Under the pieces are notes generated by a model, which was not told the origin of the DNA, made no database searches, and was given only the letters and a program-made list of their open reading frames with translations. Position numbers and translations under genes: made by a program. Positions 1 through 12,493 of a stretch of 64,000 bases of DNA are shown here, one piece after another (the stretch's first letter is position 1; every line of letters begins with the position of its first letter). Source of the DNA: Hemileia vastatrix (lineage: Eukaryota > Basidiomycota > Pucciniomycetes > Pucciniales > Zaghouaniaceae); contig JASXTE010000008.1 of assembly GCA_030280995.1 (NCBI GenBank), forward strand, positions 14,461,212-14,525,211. The letters are read 5' to 3'.

Positions 1-1229
1 GTTCATAGAAAAGTGCCCAAAAGTCTCTAGAAAAGTACCAATATACACCAAAAAAAATTACTTTAAAATTCTTGCATAAAATTTCAGATTTATTTCCAAA
101 TTTTTTCAAGAATTTCCAAAGTATTTTAGCAACAAGAAAGACTCAAAATAGCCCAAAAAAAGTCCTAAAAATTACTGGGAAATTCTCAGAAAATATTTTC
201 AAATTTTTTAGCAAAAGAAAGGCTAAAAATAGCTCAAACCCACCTAAAAACAGTTGAAAAATGCTCAGAAACCATTTTCAAGCTGTTTCCTAATGATTCC
301 AAAGATATTTAGAAAAAAAAGCAAAAAAAAGAAAAAAAACACCAAAAAATAATTGTGAAGAAAAAAAAAGGGAAAAAAGAACAGCTAAGCCAGCAATTAA
401 AACAAAAATAATGATAAAAAATAAAAAAAAGGATATTTCATTCAGAAATTAAATTACAAAAAATGAGAAAGTGACTTACATTGAGAGCTGTGGAGTGAGA
501 AGTATCTGAGCCAACAATAAGTGATTCAAGTTAAATAAAATAAGATGAGATATCATAATGAGAAAGAATATTGGAAATTTTATGCAATTTCAAGTCTGGG
601 AGCTGAAGCAAAACAAATGAATCTGTGAAACAGGGGAAATTAATTGCAACAAAAGTGAACAGTGATGAAGATTGAGAGTAAGTGTATGATTATGTGATTG
701 ACTAAGTGCTGGTAATTCACACACCTCATTTGTATAAATAAGCCCCTAAGGAATAGGTGAAACAAAACTAGTTTTTGGCATTTTTTCTTAGTCTTGGAAT
801 TTATTTACCTAGTTCTGACTTATCATTATGAAGAAGGGTTGTGTTTTGATGACTTTTTTAGCTAAGAAAAGATGTCTTTAGATACAAATACATGGTTGAA
901 ACACACCTTTTTAGAGCAGGTGTATTTTATTTTTTGATGGCAAGTTTGGTAAATTTTTTTTAAAAAATTTTATGTGGTGTATTTGGTACTTTTTGAGACC
1001 CCCAATTGTTTTTAATCTTATTATAAGTAATATTAAGGGGTCTCAAACATTAGCATATATTCTTAGCAGAATTCAGCCTCAAAACACCATGAAAAGTGGC
1101 AGATTTGGGGTTAGTGGTTTTAAAATTATAATGCTGTAGCCCAACACTAAGCAGGTCAGTCATTTTAGTCTCTTATGATAAATGGTTTCAATTAATTACT
1201 AACCAATAATGCTGTAGAAAAAGGTGTAC
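1..1229. other. AT-rich unassigned stretch
   Basis: No gene is supported here. The sequence is AT-rich with long A runs on the plus strand. Two degenerate two-copy repeats are visible: one of about 84 bp starting near 122 and 206 (shared words include TTTTAGCAA and AAAATAGC), and one of about 77 bp starting at 1131 and 1208 (ATGCTGTAG followed by CAGGTCAGTC). An imperfect inverted pair TTGAGACCCC/GGGGTCTCAA lies near 994-1048. The 61-residue open frame at 72-257 is K/N/F-rich and looks like chance. The missing left LTR of Gypsy copy A should lie here or beyond, but I could not find it. Confidence 0.5.
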
Positions 1230-1329
1230 CAGGTCAGTCCTGTTCGTCTCTTTTCCAGAGTGAATAAAGAGAAACCAGCTATGGCATCTAGACTATATAC
1301 TTTTGAGTATATTATGACTTTAAATTTCA

Positions 1330-2560
1330 GCCTTCTCAATTATTTCCAAAGGTTTAGATTTTGGTCTTCCCCTTCTTTTAGGAAATAGATCAGGATTATT
1401 TAAAATGTAAGGCTTTATTAAAGATATAGGAAATAATGTATGTTTTCTATCATATGGAAAATATAATAAAACTTCAACAGTATTATTCCCAATCATCTTT
1501 TTTATAAAAAATTGACCAATAAATAGATATTTTAATTTATTGTTACCTTGTAAGCTGAAATTGGCTGTTGAAATAAGAACTTCATCTCCTTCTTTATAAG
1601 TACATTATTTACGGGATTTTTCCCATAGTTTCTTCTCAAATTGCTTTGCTTTTTTGATGCATTTTTGTGCATGATTTCTACATAATTGTTGCATATGAAG
1701 AAAAGACATAAAACCAGGATGTATATCTAACCTAGGTAAGTTATTATTTATCAAAGAACTTGGAGCTCTTGGTACATATCCTAACCATAACTCAAAAGGT
1801 CTTTTTTTAGTTACTCAATGAACAGTACTTTTGTAAGCAAATTCAAGGCCTGGCAGAAGTGTTACCCAAACATGAGTATATCTATCATTATCTTCAATTC
1901 CAAACCAAAAGCACAATATCTCCTTATCATGTCTTCTAAGGTTTGTAACATCCTTTCAGCCATTCCATCAGTATCTGGATGATGTGCTGTGGAAAATTAT
2001 GAATCACAACCACAAATTTCTATTAAGGAAGCCCAAAATTGCAATGTAGATTTTGGGTCTCTATCAGAGATAATAGTATTTGGAAATTCATCTGTATTAA
2101 AAATACTAGTTCACCATATAAAACATAATTCCTTGGTAGAAAAATCTTTGTGGGTAAGGATAAATTTACATATTTTTGTAAATCATCCTACAATTATCCA
2201 ACAGGAATTAAAGTTATCTTTAAAAGCTGTTGGAAGGCCTGTTATGAAAATCATGTTTATTAGTTTCCATGGTGAATTTGGACCTTCAATATGTTAAATT
2301 AATCCTGCTCTTCTGCCAGTCAATATTTTTGATTTTTAGCATGAATCACAAGAGTTAACATATTGTTTAGCATAATATGACATAGTATCCCACCAAGAAG
2401 TATTTTTTAATCAGATGATGGTTTTTTACATTTTAAAATGTCATGCTAATATGTCATCATTACATAATTTAATAATAATTTCATTCATTTATGAGTATAT
2501 CACTATTACATTATTAAGTTTTCTTGTGTAATATATGAAGTCATCTTCTAAAGAAAATTA
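1330..2560 (-). pseudogene. Copy A integrase and C-terminal remnant
   Basis: Translated in pieces on the minus strand, this stretch matches the integrase of copy C. Near 1350-1400 is the conserved linker ending in a proline/arginine/lysine block (rust copies read KRRGRPKKNP). The integrase core lies at about 1800-2560. The region encoding the HPQTDG-type motif is visible near 1960-1985 but damaged. Stops and frameshifts occur every 100-200 bp, and the chromodomain beyond the linker is barely recognisable. The plus-strand open frame at 1989-2297 is its antisense shadow. Confidence 0.7.
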
Positions 2561-4377
2561 TTCCTTTTCCAAAGCTTTTTGATATTTTACTGATAAAGAT
2601 TTTATCAAAGGTTTTACTGATGCATTTTTTGGATCATTAAGGATGATTAATAATTTACTTAAATTTTCATCATCTTTATATGATTTAACAATAGTTTGCA
2701 TTAATTCTTCCTCCATATATACTATATATATTCCAAAAATATGAATAATATTTTCTTCAGTTACATAAGCATTATTAGAGTCATCATTAGGCAAAGGAAG
2801 TCTTGATAACATTTCAACATTATATTGTAGTAAACCAGCTCTATGAAAAATAGTCATTCTTACTCTGTATTCCTGAACTTCTAGCTGCCACCTAAACATA
2901 TGACTTTTTTGTGTTTTCATATTTAATAATGACTTTGCAGCACTACAATCAGTAATTAACTCAAATTTTTGGTCCTCTAAATAGTAATGCTTTTTTTCCA
3001 AAGCCCATACTACTTCTAGACACTCCAATTAATTTGCAGAATATTTCAATTCAATTGGTCTCAAGGTTCTTGAAATATAGCATATAAACACTTCTGACAT
3101 TTCTTCTTTCACCACTTGTTTTTGAAGAAGTGCAACTCCTAATACTACAAAAATTGAATCTGTATATAATAAAAATGGTTTTGCAAAGTCAGTTAATCTT
3201 AAAATAGGTGCTTAAATAAAAGATTTTCTCAATGTTTCAAAAGCTTTTTGTCTTTCATCATCCCCAATAAAAGAAATATCTTTCTTCACTAGATTTGTTA
3301 AGGGTGCAGCAATTACATGGTAATTTTTTATATACTGTCTATAGTAGCCACAAATACCTAGAAAGGATTGTATTTGTTTAAATGAAGTAGGTAAAACAAC
3401 ATTTTGGATAAATTCTACTTTATTTTGATCCACAAAAAATTGTAGAACTGAAACAACATGTGCCAGAACTTTTAAAGAATGAAAACAAAATATACATTTT
3501 TTAAGAGCCAGAGTCATATTAATATCATCCATTTTCTGGAAGACTTTAATCAGGTTTAGAATATATTCATCAAAAGTTTTTGAGAAAAGAATGATATCAT
3601 TAATATATACCACTAACCATACTTCAATTATTTCTTAATGGAATGTTTTATCAATAAATTCTTGCAACACTGAAGGTGCATTTTTTGCACCAAAAGGCAT
3701 CCTTATATATTTATAAATTTCCATATGAGTATCAATCAAAAGAAAATTTTGTGATGAATTTTCAACAGGAATTTTATCATTACCTTTATTTCCATCTAGA
3801 CAGCTGATATACTTTTCTCATTGTAAAGTTGCATGTATAGAATTTATTGTTGGTAAAGGATAAATATCATCAACTGTATAGGTATTTAAAGCTCTGTAAT
3901 CTCCACACAGTCTAGCTTTTTATTTTTCATAAGATATTAGAACAGGTGAAATTACACAATATTTTGGAGTAACATCTACATTTTTAACTATGTTCATATT
4001 TAAAAGAGTTTTAATGTTATCTTAAAAATCTTTCCTTTTTGTAGGAGAATCAGGATAAGACTTCTTTTTAAGGCTAGGTGGAATCTTCTCCAAATCACAT
4101 GCTAGTTTTAGTTTCATTTAATGTTCAACTAGTCCTAACTCATGACGACCATGTTCTAAAGCCATTGGAAATGATTTACTAGGTTTATAATTTTTTCTTT
4201 TTTTAATTCATTCAATTGTTCTCCAAAAGAAGCTTTATTAATTTCTAATTTAAGAGCTCTTATTTCTTCATAATTTCTTCCTTTCAATTGAATTAAATTT
4301 TGAAATGTATATATAAGAGGTGAAATTTTTGGTTCAGCAGAAAATACTTTGAATTTTCTTTTACCATTTTTTCCCAT
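2558..4377 (-). pseudogene. Copy A reverse transcriptase and RNase H remnant
   Basis: The three longest open pieces are 2558-3028 (RNase H end, with the DCSAAKSLL and MFRWQLEVQEYR words also seen in copy C), 3212-3613 (RT palm to connection, beginning MVYINDIILFSK) and 4156-4377 (spacer between protease and RT). The RT active-site word reads YIND where copies B and C have YIDD, so one catalytic aspartate has become asparagine. The connecting frames are broken by stops and indels. Non-functional. Confidence 0.8.
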
Positions 4378-4457
4378 GGTTAAGCATTGATTTTATGGAT
4401 CCGATTTCATTCCATATTTTTTTAGAATATAATTTCCCATAATATTCTATTTACTCA

Positions 4458-4696
4458 CACTATGCAATATAGGGGGTGAAATTGCTAGTAAGTCACCAAC
4501 CTGAACTTAAATGGAACTCAGACTGAACTCATACTGAACTCTACTTGAAAGCCCACCTAAAACTGTTCTGCTGAGTGGCTTTCATCTCTGATTTTATGGT
4601 TCCTTTGTCAATAGCTCAATGTGTGTTCAATCTTTGGTGAGTTTGGGTCCAGGGTTGCAGACTTGCTAGCAAGGTGGCCCCCCATACTGTGTGGTG
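4458..4696. mobile_element. 239-bp CACTA-like non-autonomous element
   Basis: The left end CACTATGCAATATAGGGGG and the reverse complement of the right end, CACCACACAGTATGGGGGG, form diverged terminal inverted repeats. A 3-bp TCA duplication lies on both sides (4455-4457 and 4697-4699). Inside the right TIR is the word GACTTGCTAGCAAG, part of a palindrome fully preserved in the 887-bp relative at 52201. Subterminal sequence at both ends also matches that relative, so this is an internally deleted or ancestral shorter version. TIRs starting CAC with 3-bp duplications fit the CACTA/EnSpm type. No coding capacity. Confidence 0.75.
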
Positions 4697-4699
4697 TCA

Positions 4700-5400
4700 A
4701 ATTATCATTGTTCATTACATTAGATGTACCAACTGCTTTAACATACCCATGAGTATGTTTAAGTAAAACTGAAGCAGAATTTTTTCCTACAGGTTTTAAT
4801 ATTAAACCATATCCTCTTTAATTTCCAGAAGAAACAGTTTCTAGTCTACCACTATAATCATTACCAAAATTCTTTAAAGCTGACAAAGAAAAAAAAATTC
4901 CTCCAGCACCTGAATACAAAATAACTTCAGTGTTTACACCATTTATTATAACAGGAATTTTCATAAGAGTAATGATTAGAGCACTATCAGTGAGATCCTT
5001 TGTGACTTTAGCATCCTCAAAATTATATAACATCCCTGTAATTAATGGTAATTCTTTATTAGAAAATTGGATATCTTTTTCTAAAATAAGAACAATTTTT
5101 TCCTGATCATAATAAATATTACTTTCAATGTCTGAGGAACTATCTGATTCTTCATTATCTTCTGGTTCAGTTTTTTCTACAAGATTTATCTTTTTATCAC
5201 AAACATGAAACTTTTGCCATTGTTTTCCATATTTTAAACAAGTATTTGTATTATAATTTTTAGAAGCAATTGTGGCAGAGGCTTTAACCAATTTATCAGG
5301 GTCCTTTTTTCCAGATTTTTGGTAATCATTTTGATTATTATACTTTTATACACCTTTCTTTGGTTCATATCTGTGGTTTAATAAAACATCATTACAGATA
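4700..5400 (-). pseudogene. Copy A zinc knuckle and aspartic protease remnant
   Basis: The open piece 4818-5291 holds the junction of nucleocapsid and protease. The knuckle reads CLKYGKQWQKFHVC, where relatives have C-x2-C-x7-H-x-C, so the second cysteine is tyrosine. The acidic serine-rich spacer follows. The protease signature is LYSGAGG where copy C has LDSGAGG, so the catalytic aspartate is lost. Two key residues changed within 160 codons, so this is dead. Confidence 0.8.
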
Positions 5401-7048
5401 TTAATAAAAGTGGAAGTTTTAAATGTATTTTCAGACCTGGCTACCACTCAGTCTCTCAATGAATTTAGAGGCTTAAACAAAATTCATTCCTTCCATAATT
5501 CAAAATCCATTTTTGGATCCATGGCTTTCATTCTTTCTTTAAGCTTCATTAAGAAAACTAAAGGTTTTTAATAAGAATTAGAGAAATAATTACTCTCTTC
5601 ATATAATCTCATTTGGGCTAGTCTGAATTTTGAATCACCAAATTCTTTTTAAATTAGGTTTTTCCATTCATCCCATGAGTATTCTATGTTATCCGTCAGA
5701 AATGATTCATACCACATCAATGCAAAATCAGTAAATAAAGAATTTACTTTTGAAGTAATTTTTTCATCTGGTAATTTGTATGAAATTTTGAATTATCAAA
5801 TCTTTGAATAAAATGTTGCCAGTCTGAAGCAGCATCACCATCAAAAGTTGGGTATTGAGCCAGTTTTGGCCAATTCTTCTGATGATTGGTGAAGTAAAAT
5901 TTTTTTATTAATTTTATCATTATTTAATAATTCTGAAATATTCTAAATATATCCAGATAATTCTTCCTTCAAAGAGATTTGAGGAATTTCCTCTGGTTAT
6001 GCTTTTTCCAAATTATTATCAAATTTTGTTTCCCTTAGTTTCCCTTTTGAAGACTTATTTTGAATATTTTAATTGTTCATATTAGGCAATTTATAAGAAA
6101 AATTTACATTATTTTCTTCTAATCTCAATATTTTTTCTCTCATAATTGGGATTTCAGATAATGTCTCATTAATATTATGAATTGATAAAGTATGTATTTC
6201 TTCATTCATTTGTAATTTTTCATTAAAAGAAGGCATTTGAATTATCATAGAATTTATTTCTTTTCTCTATTGATCATTTTATCTTATAAAGACTGATTTT
6301 CAGTTTTACTAATAATAAATTGTTAATTCATTTCATCAACAGTTTCTTTCTTTTTTTGATAGATTTTTTTCCTTGGAAGTCTTATAACATTTTTAGTAAT
6401 TTCAATAATCAACTCATGAGAAGTTTCTAATTGATTTAATATTTTATCAAAGTTCTGAATTTAATTATTCATTCTATGGTTGATAATCAAACTTACATCT
6501 AATGTATTACTCTCAAGCTTATCATAAGCATCACCAATTATCTTTCATATTTTGTCTGGAATTTTAACTTCAATACTAGATTCTTCATTTGATAATAAAG
6601 CAAAAAAATTACTAAAAGATAAAGATAAATCATCATCAAAATTAGTTAAAATAGGATGTCCAGATGATTTTCTATCATATTTGATTGTTTCCTCATTAAC
6701 ATCACTCTCACCTAAGTAAATTTTGTCAGTATTTGAACCAAGTAATTTATCAGGAGGAGTTCTTACCAGGGTTTTAAAGGGATATTTACTTTTTACTTTT
6801 TCTTTCCCTTGTAGGGATGGTGATGGATTACTGGTATAGGAGGAGGCCTTGAAGGACCTGGCTGAGGATGCTGGTTTTGACTTACCTGATTCTGGTTTTG
6901 CATCCCATCCCAGTTTGAGCTTATCTAGACCCTCTTCCATTTTTACACTTTTACTATGTCTGAGATCTGGGAATCTTCTAGATGGGTAGAATAATTTGAT
7001 GGTGTGCTGGGAGACTGATTTTTCTGGTTGGTGAAAAATATCTCCCAT
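5400..7048 (-). pseudogene. Copy A gag remnant
   Basis: The part nearest the zinc knuckle (about 5400-5900) aligns by eye with the gag of B and C, including codons for the QYPTFDGD-like word near 5850. Further out (5900-6540) is coiled-coil-like, K/E/N-rich sequence with many stops. The 167-residue open frame 6545-7048 is S/K/P-rich and differs from the matching N-terminal part of B and C, so copy A may represent a separate subfamily. No intact start is assigned. Confidence 0.6.
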
Positions 7049-8099
7049 TTATTGAGAATTATTGAGAATTTTTCCTCTATAATTTACACCTTTACTTTGA
7101 GCCTCATCCACTCCTGCTTGTGATTTTTTACCACTGAGCAGAGATTTCTAGTTTTATCTTGGCCTTACACCTTTTTTATTTTCAGTCCTGGTGGTAGTTT
7201 TTCCACTATCATTTAAGAATTGTTTTTCTCTAAGGGTTTGGCCTCCTGCATGACTATATCCTGTATTATAACTTCTTTGAGTAATATTCTTAAAATCAAA
7301 CATACCAACTCTAGAGCTTACAATAAATTCTTTAACAGAAACTATTTTTATAAAGTGATTAATTTTTCAGAAAATTTAATTCTAAAAAAAATTATTCCAG
7401 TTTAAAATATGATTTTTTAATTAAAAAAATTACTCACAAAACAATTTAATTAATTATTTTATTTTAAGTAATTTTAAATAATTTGATATCAGTGTTATTT
7501 CTAACTGTATTAACAGACCTGAAAAATTCAGTTCAATAATAAATTAATTATTGAGTTCAGAAAAATAAATAATTTTTACATAAATTATTATATATATTCA
7601 ATAAAATATTATTTATATATTTCAATATTAATATTTTAATATTAATATATATAAAAAAGTAAATATTATATATAAAAATAATTTAAGAAAATGAGGTGTC
7701 AGTTACTCTAGATACTAAAACTACTCTTTCAAAGTAAAACTTGAAATAATGACAAAACTATATAAATTACTCACTACTATAGTAGACCTTAAAGGTACAA
7801 GTATTTTTTAGTATATATGCCAAAAATCAACAATCCCTGGTTCAAGCCTCTTCTGAGACTGATTTCAATATTCAGCTCAGCAACCATAAACTAGTTATTT
7901 AAGTAAAATTGACATTTGTTGTTTTTCATTAACTTTAGTTTTGAAATTTTTCAATTTACTATTTTATTAATAAGTATTTTATTCCAATCCTTCAACCCAC
8001 AATAAGATGGTCCAATCCAATCATCCGAAACCCTTTGGAACACCTTATATTGACTGCACAAGTTTATTCCATCCTTTTTAATTTGTAAAGACCCCCAAT
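7049..8099 (-). other. Copy A 5' leader
   Basis: Non-coding, extremely AT-rich sequence between the gag start and the right LTR. The end next to the LTR, GTAAAGACCCCCAAT, corresponds to GGAAAGACCCTCAAT in copy D and GGAAAGGCCCCCAGT in copy C at the same place, which identifies it as the leader/primer-site region. The long ATT/TAA-rich run at 7560-7680 has no further feature I can name. Confidence 0.55.
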
Positions 8100-8950
8100 T
8101 GTTGGCTTGTACAGTAGGTGATGGTGATAAATATGATAGATTATAAAATAATAAAGTGAAAAAGAGATAGAATTTTTGACTGAAGATAATCTATTTGTAA
8201 TTTATTAATCTTATTATTTTTTTTATTTACATTGAAAAGTTTATAATTCAAATAATTTATTTGTATATGATTTTTTATTTAATTGTATATAATAGTTATA
8301 TATGAATTGAATGTAATTATCAAAAATATTATTTTAAACAAAAAAAACACTTTATATAGGAAAAATTTACTACAATGTGAATTTTGTTGAAGTCAAAAAA
8401 ATCATTGATAAATAAGATAAAATGGTAATATAAAATAAATTTAAAATAAATTGAGAATATAAATTAAATGATTATATTAAGGTTTAATAAAATAATTAGA
8501 ATTTAATAAAATAATATAATTTAAGCTTAATTATAATAAATAACACAGTTAAATTATGCCTTAAAACTCCAAGGAAACACCAAAGCCTCTTTCCTTGCTC
8601 TCCCTGGGCCCCATTAGCCAACTACAAGAAATGTCTGAGTCCCAGTAGCTACAAGGACATAGATATACAACTTTTTTGTAGGTTTTTATTACTTTATTTG
8701 TATTTAATTTATTAATTAAAATTTTTTAGAAAGATGAAATAAAAATTTAATTAAATAAATAAAAAATGTTTGCATAAGTAAAAACAACTTTAAAGACTAT
8801 AACATTAATTGTAATATAGTTAATTTTTTTTTCACAATCTAATACTTAATGAATTAGAAATATTAGATTTATAATATTTTATTAATTAAATATTGAGTAA
8901 TAACTTTTATCAGATCAGTTAACCTATGTTAAATAAGTTACTGGCTGACA
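8100..8950 (-). repeat. Right (5') LTR of copy A
   Basis: Starts TGTTGGCTTGTACAG immediately after the leader motif and ends CTGGCTGACA, the terminal word of the D, B and C LTRs. About 851 bp, AT-rich, with one GC-richer patch at 8570-8660. No matching left LTR is visible, so no target duplication could be tested. Confidence 0.65.
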
Positions 8951-8997
8951 GGGGCTCTCTCAGTACTTTTCAATATGGAAGATTTGTTGCTTTTAGA

Positions 8998-9648
8998 GCA
9001 TCTACCCCTGTGTCAGTAAATTTTTTGGTATGCATACTTTACAGATGATTTTATAAAATTTTGACCACTATTGAATTAAACTCTCACATTAACTTAAAAT
9101 GTCAGTAGATAATCCAAACCTGTAAGGTAATCTACTGACACACAAATATTTACAATCTGTAACTTGCACCCACTCCTGCCATTTTTTTAAACTCATCTGC
9201 AGCTCTCAAGACTCTCAAAGTTTATCAATCACTTTTCCCATTTTTCACTTACACTTCAAATTACCTCAAACACTACAAAAAAATATTTATTGGCACTACT
9301 CACTTTTTAAAATCATCCCCTACCATCTTCCACCAGCTATATACCAGTTTAAAGTACACCATTTCAGCACATAACAAACACTTGGGGAGAAATTATGTCA
9401 CATTTTCAATTCCAGTTTCAATATCCCACAATATAATGTGACATGGTGCAAAGCCCCATGTCACACACAAATTAAGTGAGCAGTTTTTTACTGAAAATTT
9501 GTTGGGAAAAACAGTAAAAAAAGAATCCAGTTTACTGTGCCAGTAGTAAATCATGGTGCATATGGTGGTGATTTTAGCCAATTCATTAACCCATATTGTG
9601 GAAATATTTATTTTGCTTCTCATAATATACCAAAACAGGGGTAGATGC
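8998..9648. mobile_element. 651-bp inverted-repeat element (MITE-like)
   Basis: The left end GCATCTACCCCTGT and the right end ACAGGGGTAGATGC are exact inverted copies. Flanks CTTTTAGA and CCTTAGAT resemble a decayed 7- to 8-bp duplication, which would suggest a hAT-type element, but two mismatches leave this open. Inside, TGTCAGTAGAT and ATCTACTGACA near 9101-9142 form another inverted pair. The 76-codon minus frame at 9393-9623 has no recognisable domain. Confidence 0.5.
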
Positions 9649-10712
9649 CCTTAGATATTATACAATGATAAAAGTTTACACCATCAGATGGTAGAGATTA
9701 TGGTAAGTCTAGTGCCACTATGTAAGTTATTACTCTCCTAATTAACCTCATTCTCAAATACCCTAACACCCTGAGTCAATGCATGAGAGCAGGATTGTTC
9801 TTATTCATTTTCTCAGAGGTAAGATCACAGGGTGGGTATAAAGAGATTGAAACCTGTGCACTTGAGACAATCTTTTATGGAGAAATAATTGAGGTTGAAT
9901 TTCAGGAAGGTAATACATATTTTATGAAAAAAATAAGACTTCCAAGAATTTTTATTTTTAAAGACACTTCTAAAAAGAATATTATATTTTTTATGATATT
10001 TAAAGTATTTTTTGCTTCAAAATCTACCCTAGCACCTTGCCTAATCAATGAGGCTACCAGAATCAGGGTACCAGTAGCATTTGGATGACAGAAAACCATC
10101 CTGATCAAAATATCAATATATAATTCTTTTACTGAAGCCACTCCTATTCCAGTCAAGTATTCAGGATTCAATTTATTGAATTTTTGAAATAATCAAAGGA
10201 ATCAGATGAGTCAATTTTTTGATCCAAGGGAACAGAGTTTTTTTTAACGCCACAAATTCTCTGTTTCCCCATTATTAAGTAACTATTTCTTACTTTTGGA
10301 CATCTAATTTTTATTCTCTAGGCTCATGGAACCAGAAAATTGTGTCTTATTTTTAAAGTGTTAATATTCATCAATTTCAATAAAGCAAGCTTTAACTTTT
10401 GATTTTGGGTAGAAAGGGAAATAGCCAACAGATTTTTTCTTAGGGCTATCTAACTAATTTGATGAGCTACATTGAAAATGTATATTAAAATAAAGATTTA
10501 TACTTGAGGTTAATTTATGGCTGATTTTTAGATACTTGTTTATTGGCACATGGAGTTAAGAACAATTTGTATTTGATGACATTTTATTCAACAATTAAAA
10601 ATTCCTCCCCCCCCTGCAACTCAGTAACACATAATTTAATGAGATGACTTGTTCAAAATAAGGGTCAGGTTAATTTTCATAGTATTTGATTGACATTAAA
10701 TTTATTTCCCTG
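9649..10712. other. Unassigned stretch with two overlapping weak ORFs
   Basis: Two frames overlap on opposite strands: 9783-10088 (+, 101 codons) and 9902-10171 (-, 89 codons). I recognise neither. The minus frame has a less biased composition (MNPEYLTGIGVASVKELY start) and may be a fragment of an older gene or element. Joining 10715 to 16143 across element H1 recreates the pre-insertion locus, so this stretch and 16143-16807 were once contiguous. Confidence 0.35.
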
Positions 10713-11043
10713 ATTAGGGGGTGTCAGTTCTGGAAAATTTGCACTTAAATTTGACCAAATCTGCACTTATTTGAGTGCAGATTTCCAAAACACACTAGCC
10801 CCAACAAGGGTGTGTTTCAAAATGAAAAAAGTCACTCATTTCACTCGAATCTGCACTTTCTCAACCAAAAGTTCTAATTTCACCATAACATCCCATTTCA
10901 CTGATTTGTCAATATCATCCCATTCATAAAAAGAACTCCACAGAATAACACTTCATAACTCAAAACATTGTACATCATTTAAATTTTTATACCGCATAAG
11001 AGTCATGCCTTCCTCACTCTCAAATCTTGATAAGCTACATCAA

Positions 11044-11265
11044 GCAATAAATTTCATAGCTCTTGATATCCTCTTAGACTCTGATTGCAATTCTGATTCT
11101 GATTTTGAAGAAGATTTTCTTTTTTTATAAAAAATAGCCAGGAAACATTACCTTCTTCCAAGAAATCCTCAATTACACCATCAAAACACTTCTTAACCTA
11201 TCTGTACCCAGGTTTGGACAGTTTTTCAGGACTTTTCAGGAATGTTTTCTCAGAATGGTTATTCT
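11044..11265 (+). pseudogene. H1 transposase exon 1 remnant
   Basis: Closely matches the start of the H2 transposase at 17139-17340: an acidic DSDxNSDSDxEEDF run followed by a basic YLLPRNPQ stretch and the sequence encoding FRTFQECF. The start codon is lost (ATAAAT where H2 has ATGACT), a TAA interrupts the acidic run, and the match stops near 11265, after which the catalytic exons are absent. Confidence 0.7.
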
Positions 11266-12493
11266 TATTTTCATATTGACTTTGATTTTGAATTTTCTCT
11301 TTTAGTCTCTTTTTTTCAAGTCTCTTTATTTTCCTTCATCATCTCAGCATGAGATTGCTTACTTTCTGCAATTGCATAATTTTTCAGCCATTCTTTTCTT
11401 TCTTTCATCACTTATATCCATTTCCTCCTCTCCTCTTTCATCCCTCAAATAATTTGAAGTCAATTGTTTTCTCAACTCATCTCTCCAGGTAAGTAATTTT
11501 TTTATTTTTACTTATATATTTGCCAATTATTTTTTTTTCTTTGTATCTAAATTTTTTTAGTAAGTGTTTATTTTTTGATTTTAAAGGTAAAATTAACCTT
11601 TTTTTTCTCTCCCTCTTTTCTTTCATTTTTTAGCTCCATCATCTTACTCTTCATCCCTCCTTGTCTTGGTCATTATTCCCCCTTTCTCCTATCTTGCTTT
11701 TTTATGGTTCCATGTCATTGAAACACATACATTGCACATTCTTTAAGCATTTAACTTGGGCCATATTCAATTTCCCCCAAATTCCAACTTCACTCTTTCT
11801 CACTCTATTTTTCCTACCTTTCAATTAAGGTAAGTTTCATATCCTTTTTTCATGTTTTTATAATATCTAATTCTTTCTATTAAAATTTCATACTTAAGTA
11901 TATGTAGGACTTATATAACTCTTCATGTTGTCATTTTTATTGTCACTTTTCAAGTTTTTGTAAAATTTTGGAAATCAGACTCAGAATTAGTATTATATTA
12001 ATTCAACTCTAATTTACTTTTGATTGAAGATTCTTCTGAAGGCTATCTTTAATTTCCCACAAACAGATTTGAATTTAGTTCAGTGGTTTCTGAGATATTG
12101 ACAATTAAAGTTGAGCCTTTTTTTCCCAATTTGAAATTTTTTCTTTCATTTTTTATATTAAAAATTAGGGTTAGGTTTATTTTAATATAATTCATTTTAA
12201 CTGAAGATTATACTGAAACCTACCTTTCATTTCCCACAAACAGGTTTGAATTAGGTTAAGTGGTTGCTGAAATTTTGACATTTGAAGTAAAGCCTTTTTT
12301 TCCAAATTTCACTAATCTTATTTAACATTTTTATATTGTATAAATAGAGAATAAGGATTCTGAAACTATTATAAGATAATTATCTAGGCATTTATCTCCT
12401 TATTTTTGGAATTTTCATCATCAATTTTCAAGTTTTTGTGCAATTTTAAAAAGAAGAGTCAGAATTAGGGTTAGCTTTATTTAAATCAACTGT

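Larger units (their letters stand above)
1230..8950 (-). mobile_element. Decayed Ty3/Gypsy chromovirus-type element, copy A
   Basis: Minus-strand LTR retrotransposon remnant. Read leftwards it has a right LTR at 8100-8950, an AT-rich leader, gag, zinc knuckle, protease, reverse transcriptase, RNase H, integrase and a truncated C-terminus. Order and sequence match copies B and C, but with dense stops, frameshifts and residue losses, so it is the oldest or most mutated relative. The left LTR was not recognised, so the left end is approximate. A 239-bp CACTA-like insertion sits between the protease and RT regions. Confidence 0.8.

Noticed and set aside
1989..2297. Plus-strand 102-codon ORF, and similar frames at 40450-40743 and 49356-49664
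   Set aside because: All three are antisense to the same integrase segment; recurrence reflects pol conservation.
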